The notes under the pieces: generated by a model
What the model was told of the DNA's origin: nothing
Seen by the model: only the letters and a program-made list of their open reading frames with translations
Databases searched by the model: none
Made by a program: the position numbers and the translations under genes
Shown: piece after piece, positions 5,282 through 12,840 of the stretch
Numbering within the stretch: the stretch's first letter is position 1
How the letters are laid out: every line of letters starts with the position of its first letter
Assembly: GCA_937884015.1 (NCBI GenBank)
Contig: CALGBV010000162.1
Coordinates: 1 to 16,789 of the forward strand
DNA: 16,789 nucleotides
Reading direction: 5' to 3'
DNA from: an uncultured Bacteroidales bacterium
GTDB taxonomy: Bacteria > Bacteroidota > Bacteroidia > Bacteroidales > F082

Positions 5282-7927
5282 TCAGTCGATGGAGCCGCCG
5301 ATGGAGAAGTGGAACTGGCTGCCATTGGCACTCGAATCGCCAGGAATTTCGTCGAAGCCATAACCCCAGTCAAGGCCGAGCAAACCGAACATCGGCAAAT
5401 AGATGCGCACGCCGAGACCTGCGGAACGTTTCACATTGAACGGGTCGAAATTCTTGAAGCCCAACCAGCAGTTACCTGCTTCAAGGAAAGTCAAGGCATA
5501 GATGGTTGCCTGCGGATTCAGCGACAACGGATAACGGAGTTCCAAAGTGTATTTCGAGAAAATGTCACCGCCCGACGTGCTTGTAGCGCCGCCAGGTGTC
5601 AACGATTCGTTCTTATAACCGCGCATACCAATTAATTCACGGCTGTCAAGCGAATAGTTGCTCAAACCGTCACCACCGAGATAGAAACGATGGAATGGCG
5701 TTGCTCCAATCTGGCTGTTGTAATGGCCGAGATAGCCGAAACGGACACGGGTCATCAGGACGAGTTTTTCGTAAAGTTCAGTGTACCAAGCTGCCTTGAA
5801 AGTCCATTTGTGCATTTCAATCCACTTGTATTTTTCGATGTCGCCCATCTTGGAATAATCCTTATCGGAGAATAATGAATAAGGCGGCGTCAGTTCAAGC
5901 GAAAGCATGAATTCCGAACCATTACGCGGATAAATAGGCTGGCTGACGGAATTGCGTGTCAAGGCGAAAGTGTAGCTCAACTTGTTGTAGTTGCCATAAC
6001 CGTTACCAACATTGAAATAGGAAGTCTTATAATTATCAAGGCTGTAGCGCATCACGTTAATTGACTGATAAAGCGAAAAATAATCATCAGGCCAAGTCAA
6101 GCGTTTGCCCACGCCGATGGTTCCTCCCGTCATAATGAACCAACCATAAGTATCGGTCCCTTTCACGCCGTTTCTCAGATACGACTGACTGAAAGACACG
6201 GACAAAGAAGTAGGCTTGCGACCGCCCCACCAAGGTTCAGTAAACGAAACGCCGTAGGCGATGTAATTGCTGCCATAAGTCGTGACATTCAGACCCAGTT
6301 TCTGACCATCGCCACCTGGAATCGGGGTCCAAGCGTCCTTATTGAAGAGATTTTTCACCGAGAAATTGGAGAACTGCAAACCGGCTTGCAACATCAACAT
6401 GCCATAGCCGTAACCAGCCGAGAACTGAATCTGGTCGGCAGCGGCTTCTTCCACGGAATACTCAATATCGACGGTATGATCGGAATAATTTGGCTTGATT
6501 TCAGGATTGATGGTCTCTGCATTGAAAAAGCCCAAAGTGGCCAATTCACGAACCGTACGCACCACATCACTACGGCTGTATAGTTGTCCCGGACGTGTGT
6601 AAAGCTCACGCAAAACCACATAGTCGTTAGTCTTCGTATTGCCCACCAGCGACACATTGCTGACACGTGCCTGTTCGCCTTCGTACATGCGGATTTCAAG
6701 GTCGATGGAATCGTTTTCAACCTGAACCTCAACAGGATTGACATGGAAAAACAGATAACCGTCGTCCATGTAAAGCGAACTGACATCCAAAGTAGTCTCG
6801 CTGTAAGTCAGGTTCTTGTCGAGCAACTCCTTATTATATGTGTCGCCTTTCTTGATGCCAAGAATTTCATTCAAAGTCTCGGCGGTGTATTTCGTGTTGC
6901 CCGTCCAATAGATGTTGCGGTAATGGTATTTGTTGCCTTCATCAACAACAATGTCAATGCCAACGTTCTTATCATCAATCTTATAAACCGAATCGCGGAC
7001 AATCAGGGCATCACGATAACCTTTTGAATTATACTTTTCTATGATTTTCTGCTTGTCATCTTTGTAATTGCTTTCAAGGAATTTCGAGGCTTTGAAGATT
7101 CGCGGACGGTAATTCTCATAAAAATACTCTTCGACACCAGTAATAGCTTTCAAAGGCTTGAGTGTCAGCACATCGGCGATAGTATTCACGACCAATGGTC
7201 CCAATGGATTAAGCGGATCGAAATGTCCTCTTTGCTTGGTCTCCTTCATGGCCGCCTGCAACTGCCCATCGGAAAGGTTTTCATTGCCAATGAAATTGAT
7301 TTTGCCGATTTTCACCTTTGAGCCTTTATCGACGTGTATCACCATATCGACATAACCGTTTCTTGCCGTATCCGCCACTTGTTCAATGTTAATGTCGGCA
7401 TTGAGATAGCCTTTGTCGTAATAATAATCTTCAATGATGCGACGGGTTTTGGTAAGCAAATGGTCAGTGGCCACATCGCCGCGCGACAAGTTGATTTTGT
7501 TTCGGATTTCGTCGGCTTCGGTCTTCTTAACGCCTTTAAACGAGAACTTTGAGACGCGAGGACGTTCCTTGATCACGATTTCAAGGAAAATCTTATTGCC
7601 CACAAATTCAGTGGCATTGATGGCAATGTCTTCAAACATGCCCTGTTCCCACATCTTTTTGATGGCTTGCGAAAAATCATCCCCCGGAACTTTGACCATG
7701 TTTCCAACCCTCAGTCCAGAAATCATCGTAAGGGCATTTTTATCAACGTTTTGCGCACCCTCAACAGTGATGCCTGCGATTTCATATTCAACTGGACGAC
7801 CATAGTCAATTTCCGACAAGTCGTCGCCAACCTGAATCTGAGCTTTCGCCTCATTGCCTAAAACGAGTAACGCAAAGGCGAAAAATATGCAAAGGAAATA
7901 TCGTAAATTCTTATTCATCTTCTTCAT
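5282..7927 (-). CDS. bamA: BamA, outer-membrane beta-barrel assembly protein
   Basis: The 881-residue Omp85-family protein is the central subunit of the BAM complex, which folds beta-barrels into the outer membrane. After a signal peptide (cleavage near AKA-Q, residue 29) there are five POTRA domains, at about 49-123, 124-202, 203-331, 332-417 and 418-495. The 16-stranded barrel covers about 496-881. The loop 6 signature reads MRGY (about 768-771), equivalent to the VRGF of other Omp85 proteins. POTRA 3 contains an insertion of roughly 50 residues (around 233-285), as known in Bacteroidota. The start codon overlaps the uppS stop (ATGA), which implies translational coupling; an alternative start is Met4. 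Odd: the last strand ends FHFSIGGSID, without the terminal aromatic residue usual for barrel proteins. Confidence 0.97.
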   Translation of the reverse strand: MKKMNKNLRYFLCIFFAFALLVLGNEAKAQIQVGDDLSEIDYGRPVEYEIAGITVEGAQNVDKNALTMISGLRVGNMVKVPGDDFSQAIKKMWEQGMFEDIAINATEFVGNKIFLEIVIKERPRVSKFSFKGVKKTEADEIRNKINLSRGDVATDHLLTKTRRIIEDYYYDKGYLNADINIEQVADTARNGYVDMVIHVDKGSKVKIGKINFIGNENLSDGQLQAAMKETKQRGHFDPLNPLGPLVVNTIADVLTLKPLKAITGVEEYFYENYRPRIFKASKFLESNYKDDKQKIIEKYNSKGYRDALIVRDSVYKIDDKNVGIDIVVDEGNKYHYRNIYWTGNTKYTAETLNEILGIKKGDTYNKELLDKNLTYSETTLDVSSLYMDDGYLFFHVNPVEVQVENDSIDLEIRMYEGEQARVSNVSLVGNTKTNDYVVLRELYTRPGQLYSRSDVVRTVRELATLGFFNAETINPEIKPNYSDHTVDIEYSVEEAAADQIQFSAGYGYGMLMLQAGLQFSNFSVKNLFNKDAWTPIPGGDGQKLGLNVTTYGSNYIAYGVSFTEPWWGGRKPTSLSVSFSQSYLRNGVKGTDTYGWFIMTGGTIGVGKRLTWPDDYFSLYQSINVMRYSLDNYKTSYFNVGNGYGNYNKLSYTFALTRNSVSQPIYPRNGSEFMLSLELTPPYSLFSDKDYSKMGDIEKYKWIEMHKWTFKAAWYTELYEKLVLMTRVRFGYLGHYNSQIGATPFHRFYLGGDGLSNYSLDSRELIGMRGYKNESLTPGGATSTSGGDIFSKYTLELRYPLSLNPQATIYALTFLEAGNCWLGFKNFDPFNVKRSAGLGVRIYLPMFGLLGLDWGYGFDEIPGDSSANGSQFHFSIGGSID

Positions 7928-8670
7928 TTATTGATGATTTGCTCACTTGTCTTGCCGAAACGGCGTTCACGGCGCTGATAGTTGATGACAGCTTCAAAAA
8001 GATCGTCCTTGCGGAAATCAGGCCAGTATTTCGGTGTAAAATACAGTTCGGAATAGGCCAGTTGCCACAACAGGAAATTGCTGATGCGTTCCTCGCCGCT
8101 GGTGCGGATAAGCAACTCAGGATCAGGAATTCCCGCCGTCGAAAGATATGCGTTTATCGTGTCTTGTGTAATGTTTTCAGGGTTGATTTCTCCATTTTGC
8201 ACCGCAAAAGCCATGTTTTTCGCGGCATTCGTGATGTCCCAACGGCCAGAATAACTCAATGCCAAGGTCAAGGTCATTCCAGTATTGTTTTTGGTATCTT
8301 CGATGCCTTTCATCAGCAAATCGTAATTCGACTTTGGAAGACTTTTCAAATCACCGATGGCGTTGAGACGTATATTATTATCATTCAGCGTTTTGACCTC
8401 TTCCGTAATGGCTTTTGCAAACAAGGCCATTAAGCCAGCAACCTCCAATGCCGGACGGTTCCAGTTTTCGGTGGAAAAAGCGTACAAAGTAAGGTAATCC
8501 ACACCGATTTCGGCACAGGCTTCCGTTGCCTGACGCACCGAAACCAATGCACTTTGATGACCGAAAATACGTTGTTTGCCACGTTCCTTGGCCCAACGAC
8601 CATTGCCATCCATAATGATAGCAATGTGCTGCGGAATACGTTCTGTATCAATCTGTTGCTTCAGTTCCAT
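7924..8670 (-). CDS. uppS: undecaprenyl diphosphate synthase (cis-prenyltransferase)
   Basis: The 248-residue cytosolic enzyme condenses eight isopentenyl diphosphates onto farnesyl diphosphate in cis, making the lipid carrier for peptidoglycan and surface polysaccharide. The hallmark motifs are complete. HIAIIMDGNGRW lies at 15-26, with the metal-binding catalytic Asp at 21. TLYAFSTENWNRP lies at about 61-73. The late region reads LLIRTSGEERISNFLLWQ, followed by AYSELYF. The length is normal for the family. The gene starts three bases after the stop of the porG-like gene, and its TGA overlaps the ATG of bamA, so the three are expressed together. This order is known from Porphyromonas gingivalis and relatives. 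Confidence 0.97.
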   Translation of the reverse strand: MELKQQIDTERIPQHIAIIMDGNGRWAKERGKQRIFGHQSALVSVRQATEACAEIGVDYLTLYAFSTENWNRPALEVAGLMALFAKAITEEVKTLNDNNIRLNAIGDLKSLPKSNYDLLMKGIEDTKNNTGMTLTLALSYSGRWDITNAAKNMAFAVQNGEINPENITQDTINAYLSTAGIPDPELLIRTSGEERISNFLLWQLAYSELYFTPKYWPDFRKDDLFEAVINYQRRERRFGKTSEQIINK

Positions 8671-8673
8671 AAT

Positions 8674-9468
8674 TTAGAATTTGCTTAAGTTGCAACCTCT
8701 GCCATCGGGCAGGTTGAATTTCCAAGTGAACGAGACGCGTGCCTCGCCAAACCAATCCTTGTAGGCGGAATTGCCACGCTGCTGATAGGGCTGATAATTG
8801 CCCGTCGGGTCAGAATAATCGAAACCATCAGCGCCAACGGCATGTATTTCCGGATAAACCGTGCCGCAATCATCGAGATAATCGGTGAAAGTCTTCTGCA
8901 AACGCCATTCAAGTGTGGCGGCAATATGCTTCGACAAGGCCAATTTCACGCCAAATCCAAAAGGAATGGAAAGATTTATAGTCTGATATTCATAACCTTC
9001 CGTCTTTAAAGGGCGTAATGCCGCTCCAACACTATCAACTGTACAGCATGGATTAAACATAAAACCAGAGATGCCAGCAAAAATATATGGCGAGCAATTG
9101 CGCTTCGGATTGCCTGTATAATATTCAAGGAAATTGAACTCGGCTATAAGGCTGATATCATGAATGGTAGAGCGGAAGCCCAAGCCACGTTCAGGTCGCC
9201 AGCCGATTTTTTCGTCAGAAGCCTTAACCGTGGCGTAGGTGTAATCGGCACGGAAAGTCCAACGTGAATTGAGATTGTAACGCGCCACGCCACCAAACTC
9301 CAAATCAGGCATGGCGAAATGCTTGGCGGGATTGATGTCACCGATATAGTAACTTGTTCCAACATGGAAACCGACTTCCAAAGTCTTTGGGTCATCAAAC
9401 TGAGCATTGGCACGGCTTGCAAAAGCCAAGCAAATGAAAATCAGCGCAAAACGAAATCTTTTCAACAT
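8674..9468 (-). CDS. porG: PorG-like outer-membrane beta-barrel protein (DUF6089 family)
   Basis: The 264-residue protein has a Sec signal peptide ending near ANA-Q (residue 22). The rest is a small outer-membrane barrel with alternating hydrophobic strands and many aromatic residues, for example LEVGFHVGTSYYIGDINP near the start and SPYIFAGISGFMF in the middle. Two adjacent cysteines (CC) follow. The family call comes from this pattern and from position: directly upstream of uppS-bamA-ompH-ompH is where P. gingivalis encodes PorG, an outer-membrane component of the type IX secretion system. Whether this organism has a type IX system cannot be judged from the window, so a general DUF6089 barrel remains possible. 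A promoter-like element lies 75 bases upstream. Confidence 0.7.
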   Translation of the reverse strand: MLKRFRFALIFICLAFASRANAQFDDPKTLEVGFHVGTSYYIGDINPAKHFAMPDLEFGGVARYNLNSRWTFRADYTYATVKASDEKIGWRPERGLGFRSTIHDISLIAEFNFLEYYTGNPKRNCSPYIFAGISGFMFNPCCTVDSVGAALRPLKTEGYEYQTINLSIPFGFGVKLALSKHIAATLEWRLQKTFTDYLDDCGTVYPEIHAVGADGFDYSDPTGNYQPYQQRGNSAYKDWFGEARVSFTWKFNLPDGRGCNLSKF

Positions 9469-9542
9469 ATTCGATTCAATAAATAAAGCTCACTGCATTC
9501 CGTGTTGTCGCAAAAACGGCACACTTTGCAGTATAAAGTTTG

Positions 9543-9550
9543 CAAAAATA
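9543..9550 (-). promoter_or_regulatory. possible Bacteroidota -7 element for the porG-uppS-bamA-ompH operon
   Basis: On the minus strand the bases read TATTTTTG, matching TAnnTTTG and followed by C, as in the promoter proposed for the AAA/DUF4143 gene. It lies in the 109-base gap between nadK and the porG-like gene, 75 bases before the start codon. The -33 region is weak. Confidence 0.5.
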
Positions 9551-9577
9551 TGAAATTTTACAATAGAACGGAAGAAA

Positions 9578-10456
9578 TTAGTTTCTATTGTCTTTTCCCC
9601 ACATTAATTTATTGCGGATTGTGCTGAAAAAGTCGCGGTCGTCCATGCGCACCATGTTAATGCAAAAACCAGCCTTGCGCACAACAAGTTCCACCGAAGT
9701 GTCCAAAGTGCCCGACCTCGAATCCATGCTAAAGACATATTTCCGTTCGCGGCCATCAACCTGAATGCGGATCACGCTTTCATCGGTAATGACCACTGGG
9801 CGCACCGTAAGATTGTGCGTTGCAATCGGCGTAATGACAAAATTATGTGCATTCGGAGCAATGATCGGACCGCCAGCGCTCAACGAATAAGCCGTTGAAC
9901 CTGTTGGCGTTGCAAGCAAAATGCCATCGCCCCAATAGGTATTCAGATAAACGTCGTCAACATAAACTCTAATGGCCAAAAGCGAGTGTTCGGGATTGCG
10001 GATAAGGCTCAATTCATTGAGCGCATATTTCACATCACCGAAAACCGATTCTGGGGAAACCAGTTCCAGAAGCGTTCGCTGTTCGATGGAAAAATTGCCA
10101 GAAATGACATTTGCAATCGCCTTGGAAATCTCATCTTTTGAAATGCTCGACAAAAATCCCAGCCTTCCCATATTGATGCCCAAAACCGGAATGCCTGAAT
10201 CGCGGACAAAAGGCACGGTGTCCAAAATGGTGCCGTCACCGCCGATGGAAATGAGCATATCGGCTTTGCCTTTCAAATCGGCATACGATTCAAAGACAGC
10301 AATTTGCGAACCATTTGGAATACAATCCGCAATCATTTCCAGAAACGGTTTGCACACCAAAATCTTGACATCATTCTTGAGCAATTCCTCCAAAAGTCTC
10401 CGCATGTAAACGGAATTTTCAGGAGACAGGTTTTTTCCAAATAGCGCGACAGTCAT
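9578..10456 (-). CDS. nadK: NAD kinase
   Basis: The 292-residue cytosolic enzyme phosphorylates NAD to NADP with ATP or polyphosphate. The diagnostic GGDGT motif is at 72-76 (SIGGDGTILD), followed by PVLGINMGRLGFLS, the usual region after the catalytic loop. The second conserved block reads WGDGILLATPTGSTAYSLSA, with the family's TPTGSTAY core that binds NAD. The length is normal. The gene ends 109 bases before the porG-like gene and begins 46 bases after the stop of the AAA/DUF4143 gene. That gap contains a -7-like element (10475-10482), so nadK is probably transcribed from its own promoter. Confidence 0.97.
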   Translation of the reverse strand: MTVALFGKNLSPENSVYMRRLLEELLKNDVKILVCKPFLEMIADCIPNGSQIAVFESYADLKGKADMLISIGGDGTILDTVPFVRDSGIPVLGINMGRLGFLSSISKDEISKAIANVISGNFSIEQRTLLELVSPESVFGDVKYALNELSLIRNPEHSLLAIRVYVDDVYLNTYWGDGILLATPTGSTAYSLSAGGPIIAPNAHNFVITPIATHNLTVRPVVITDESVIRIQVDGRERKYVFSMDSRSGTLDTSVELVVRKAGFCINMVRMDDRDFFSTIRNKLMWGKDNRN

Positions 10457-10474
10457 GGTTTAATGAGTTTGGGG

Positions 10475-10482
10475 CAAAAATA
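10475..10482 (-). promoter_or_regulatory. possible Bacteroidota -7 element for nadK
   Basis: The minus strand reads TATTTTTG, about 19 bases before the nadK start codon. A TTG lies upstream at 10499-10501 with a 16-base spacer, shorter than the 19-21 typical of the phylum. The short leader is compatible with this being the promoter. Confidence 0.45.
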
Positions 10483-10502
10483 AAAAAATATCAAATACCA
10501 AT

Positions 10503-11780
10503 TCAATAATTCAACAGCCATTTCCAAATCGGGACCACTTCTATTTGCAAACCATTTTCTTCAATCGTATCTTCCTCGTCAAAAGTGATAATCAGGTTTT
10601 TATCAGTCTTATATGCTTCGTTCATTACATGCAGAGCCTCAATTTCACGTTTACGGGTAGCATAATCCTGAATGCTAAGCGAAACCTGAACAGCCATTGA
10701 CTGTGAAGGCACATAAAAATCGACTTCGATATTTTTGTTATAGTAAAAAACATCTTCCGACATGTATCCTCCATGTTTTTTCCACAAAGAAATGGCAACC
10801 AGGTTCTCCAACAGTTTAGTATCAGGATCTGAAAGACAAACACTCAGCAAACCATTATCGCTAAAATAATGCTTACTATTCATCACTCTCTCAACGAATT
10901 TGTCGGTGTAATTCTTCATCTGGAAAGTCAGATAAGCATCCTGTAAATTGTCCAAATAGTCAGCAACTGTATTTCGGGTGATTTTCGCGCCCGACGATTT
11001 CAGCACATTGCACAAATGATTTTGTGACGACGGTTGCATGACACTTTCCGCCAATTTACGAACCAAAAGCTGAATGTTGCTACTTTCACGGATATTGTTC
11101 CTCATCACAATGTCGCCTAACAATATCTTTTTCAACAAGACATTCAGCCATTCGCGCTTATTTTCGCTGTTAAGATTCTCGGCAAAACCTCCGAAATAGA
11201 AATAATCATCAAAAAGGAAACGGATTTTCTGCAACAGATTTTGAGAGAACCGCCAGTTTTCCTCCAACTTCACACCTTTAAATTCCAGATATTCAGCAAA
11301 AGAGAACGGATAAACCTCTCGTGTGACGAACCTTCCGCCCAAAGTTGTAGCAATTTCCCTGCCTAACATTTTCGCATTGCTGCCAGTAATATAAACACGG
11401 TATTTTTGGTCGGCAAGACGACGAGCAAACTTTTCCCAACCTTCAATCAACTGAATTTCATCCAGATATACGACAGGAGTCCTTTCAGGAAACAATTCAT
11501 AATAACAATTCAAGAGCATTTGAAAATCAGCAACATCAAAGTCATACAAACGGTCATCCTCGAAATTGACATATAAAACATCCTGCATCACGTTCTCGCC
11601 CGACCGTATTCTTTGCTGGATGTTTTGAAACAAAGAATAAGACTTGCCAGCCCGACGCAATCCGACAAAAACATAATTCAGTGCATTGTCAATATGCAAT
11701 TCACGTTGAATCAGCGGAATATCCAAAATCCGCTGCTGAAAATCCAAAATAACGCTCTTTAAGATTTGTTTGCTTACCAT
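10503..11780 (-). CDS. AAA ATPase with DUF4143 C-terminal domain (AAA_14 family)
   Basis: The 425-residue protein has an N-terminal P-loop ATPase domain. The Walker A is GLRRAGKS (40-47), the Walker B is VVYLDEIQ (about 102-109), and a sensor-like segment ITGSNAKML follows. The PFSFAEYL segment after it is characteristic of this family. The C-terminal part (about 215-400) matches DUF4143, a PD-(D/E)XK-like fold. Here the nuclease-like motif reads EVDFYVP followed by MAVQVSLS. The E-x-K expected of an active nuclease is replaced by Q-x-S, so catalysis is doubtful. The function of the family is not settled; it occurs in many copies in Bacteroidota genomes and behaves as accessory. It lies between nadK and rsgA, with an unusual repeat-bearing promoter region of its own. 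Confidence 0.88.
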   Translation of the reverse strand: MVSKQILKSVILDFQQRILDIPLIQRELHIDNALNYVFVGLRRAGKSYSLFQNIQQRIRSGENVMQDVLYVNFEDDRLYDFDVADFQMLLNCYYELFPERTPVVYLDEIQLIEGWEKFARRLADQKYRVYITGSNAKMLGREIATTLGGRFVTREVYPFSFAEYLEFKGVKLEENWRFSQNLLQKIRFLFDDYFYFGGFAENLNSENKREWLNVLLKKILLGDIVMRNNIRESSNIQLLVRKLAESVMQPSSQNHLCNVLKSSGAKITRNTVADYLDNLQDAYLTFQMKNYTDKFVERVMNSKHYFSDNGLLSVCLSDPDTKLLENLVAISLWKKHGGYMSEDVFYYNKNIEVDFYVPSQSMAVQVSLSIQDYATRKREIEALHVMNEAYKTDKNLIITFDEEDTIEENGLQIEVVPIWKWLLNY

Positions 11781-11797
11781 TATTCTGAAAATTTTTG

Positions 11798-11830
11798 CAA
11801 AAATAGCAATTTGTTTTCATAAAAAGCAAA
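11798..11830 (-). promoter_or_regulatory. Bacteroidota-type promoter of the AAA/DUF4143 gene
   Basis: On the minus strand, TTTG (11827-11830) and TATTTTTG (11798-11805) are separated by 21 bases, matching the -33/-7 consensus of Bacteroidota sigma factor (TTTG, then TAnnTTTG). The start codon is 17 bases after the -7 element. The spacer overlaps the third, degenerate copy of the repeat. Confidence 0.6.
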
Positions 11831-11898
11831 AAAATGCAAAAAATTGCTTCTTATAGAAAGCAACCGTATATCAAAAGTTGCTTCCTATAGAAAGCAAC
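11811..11898. repeat. three near-palindromic repeats with 33-34 bp period upstream of the AAA/DUF4143 gene
   Basis: Copy A (11844-11863) reads TTGCTTCTTATAGAAAGCAA. Copy B (11878-11897) reads TTGCTTCCTATAGAAAGCAA and is extended to 22 bp by G and C. The two differ at one base, and each is close to its own reverse complement. Copy C (11811-11829) is degenerate and one base shorter: TTGTTTTCATAAAAAGCAA. First bases are 33 and 34 bp apart, about three helical turns. On the minus strand copies A and B are followed by T-runs, so they could also act as weak terminators after rsgA. Copy C lies between the promoter boxes. Confidence 0.85.
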
Positions 11899-11901
11899 AC
11901 A

Positions 11902-12840
11902 TTATTCTTCTTCCATTTTCATGGAATCATGGTCTTCATCATTCATCATGCGGATATAGTTGACATAACGCCAGTCGGCGATATCGCCGTTTTCGACGGC
12001 AGCTTTCACGGCGCAGCCCGGTTCGTGGGTATGCGTGCAGTTTGTGAAGCGACATCCGCTCATCAGATTGCGCATTTCGGGGAAACGCTGGGCAAGAGTC
12101 TCCTTCTCCAAATCGTAAAGCACAAACTCCTTAATGCCAGGCGTATCCACTATCCATGCACCGAAATCGAGATGATGCATTTCGGCAAAAGTGGTTGTGT
12201 GCTTGCCCTTGTGATGCACATCGGAAATGGCACCGATTCGCACATCAAGCGAAGGGTCCAAGGCCTTAACCAAAGCCGATTTTCCGACGCCCGAATGACC
12301 TGAAAACAGACAGATTTTATCTTTCATCAAGGCACGCAACTCTTCGATTTGGAAACCCGTTTTGGCCGAAACGCCAAACGATGTGTAACCTAATTCCTGA
12401 TAATATTCCATCAGCACGCACATGTCTTCAATCTGCTCTTCGGAATAAAGGTCACACTTGTTGAAAATCAATGCACAAGGTATGTGATAGGCTTCGGCTG
12501 TTACCAAGAAACGGTCGATGAAGCCTGTGGAAGTGCGCGGTTCGGCAATGGTGGCAACGACTATGGCCAAATCGACATTGGAAGCAATGATATGCGATGC
12601 CTTGCTGAGATTGACCGACTTGCGGACAATCACATTGTTACGCTCCTGTATGCTTTTGATGACGCCAGTTTCCTTGCCAGGTTCCTGCTCAAAAAACACA
12701 TTATCGCCCACCGCAACAGGATTCGTCGAACGCAATCCGTCCAAACGGATTTTGCCGCGCAAACGACATTCCCATTGCCTACCGTTCTCATCCAGAACGA
12801 TATACCAGCTTCCCGTTGATTTGATTACTTTACCGAACAT
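11902..12840 (-). CDS. rsgA: ribosome small-subunit-dependent GTPase A
   Basis: The 312-residue circularly permuted GTPase checks 30S maturation. The order of motifs proves the permutation: the N-terminal OB-fold (about 1-75) is followed by G4 NKCD (127-130), then G1 GHSGVGKS (181-188), then G3 DTPG (232-235). The C-terminal zinc-binding segment has C263, C268, H270 and C276 (CRFTNCTHTHEPGC). I chose the ATG at 12838-12840; a GTG two codons earlier (12846) is also possible. Either start lies inside the 3' end of the upstream nuclease-like gene, an overlap of 11 or 17 bases, so the two genes are co-transcribed. The acidic C-terminal tail (EDHDSMKMEEE) is unremarkable. Confidence 0.97.
   Translation of the reverse strand: MFGKVIKSTGSWYIVLDENGRQWECRLRGKIRLDGLRSTNPVAVGDNVFFEQEPGKETGVIKSIQERNNVIVRKSVNLSKASHIIASNVDLAIVVATIAEPRTSTGFIDRFLVTAEAYHIPCALIFNKCDLYSEEQIEDMCVLMEYYQELGYTSFGVSAKTGFQIEELRALMKDKICLFSGHSGVGKSALVKALDPSLDVRIGAISDVHHKGKHTTTFAEMHHLDFGAWIVDTPGIKEFVLYDLEKETLAQRFPEMRNLMSGCRFTNCTHTHEPGCAVKAAVENGDIADWRYVNYIRMMNDEDHDSMKMEEE

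Noticed and set aside
5249..5635. 128-residue plus-strand ORF antisense to the end of bamA
   Set aside because: It lies wholly opposite well-supported BamA sequence and has no recognisable domain or signal.
7939..8433. 164-residue plus-strand ORF antisense to uppS
   Set aside because: Complementary shadow of uppS; the minus-strand product has all the family motifs.
11811..11898. CRISPR-like array
   Set aside because: Only two good copies and one degenerate one, each nearly palindromic, with gaps of about 14 bases. No cas genes are present and the position in a promoter is better explained by operator or terminator function.
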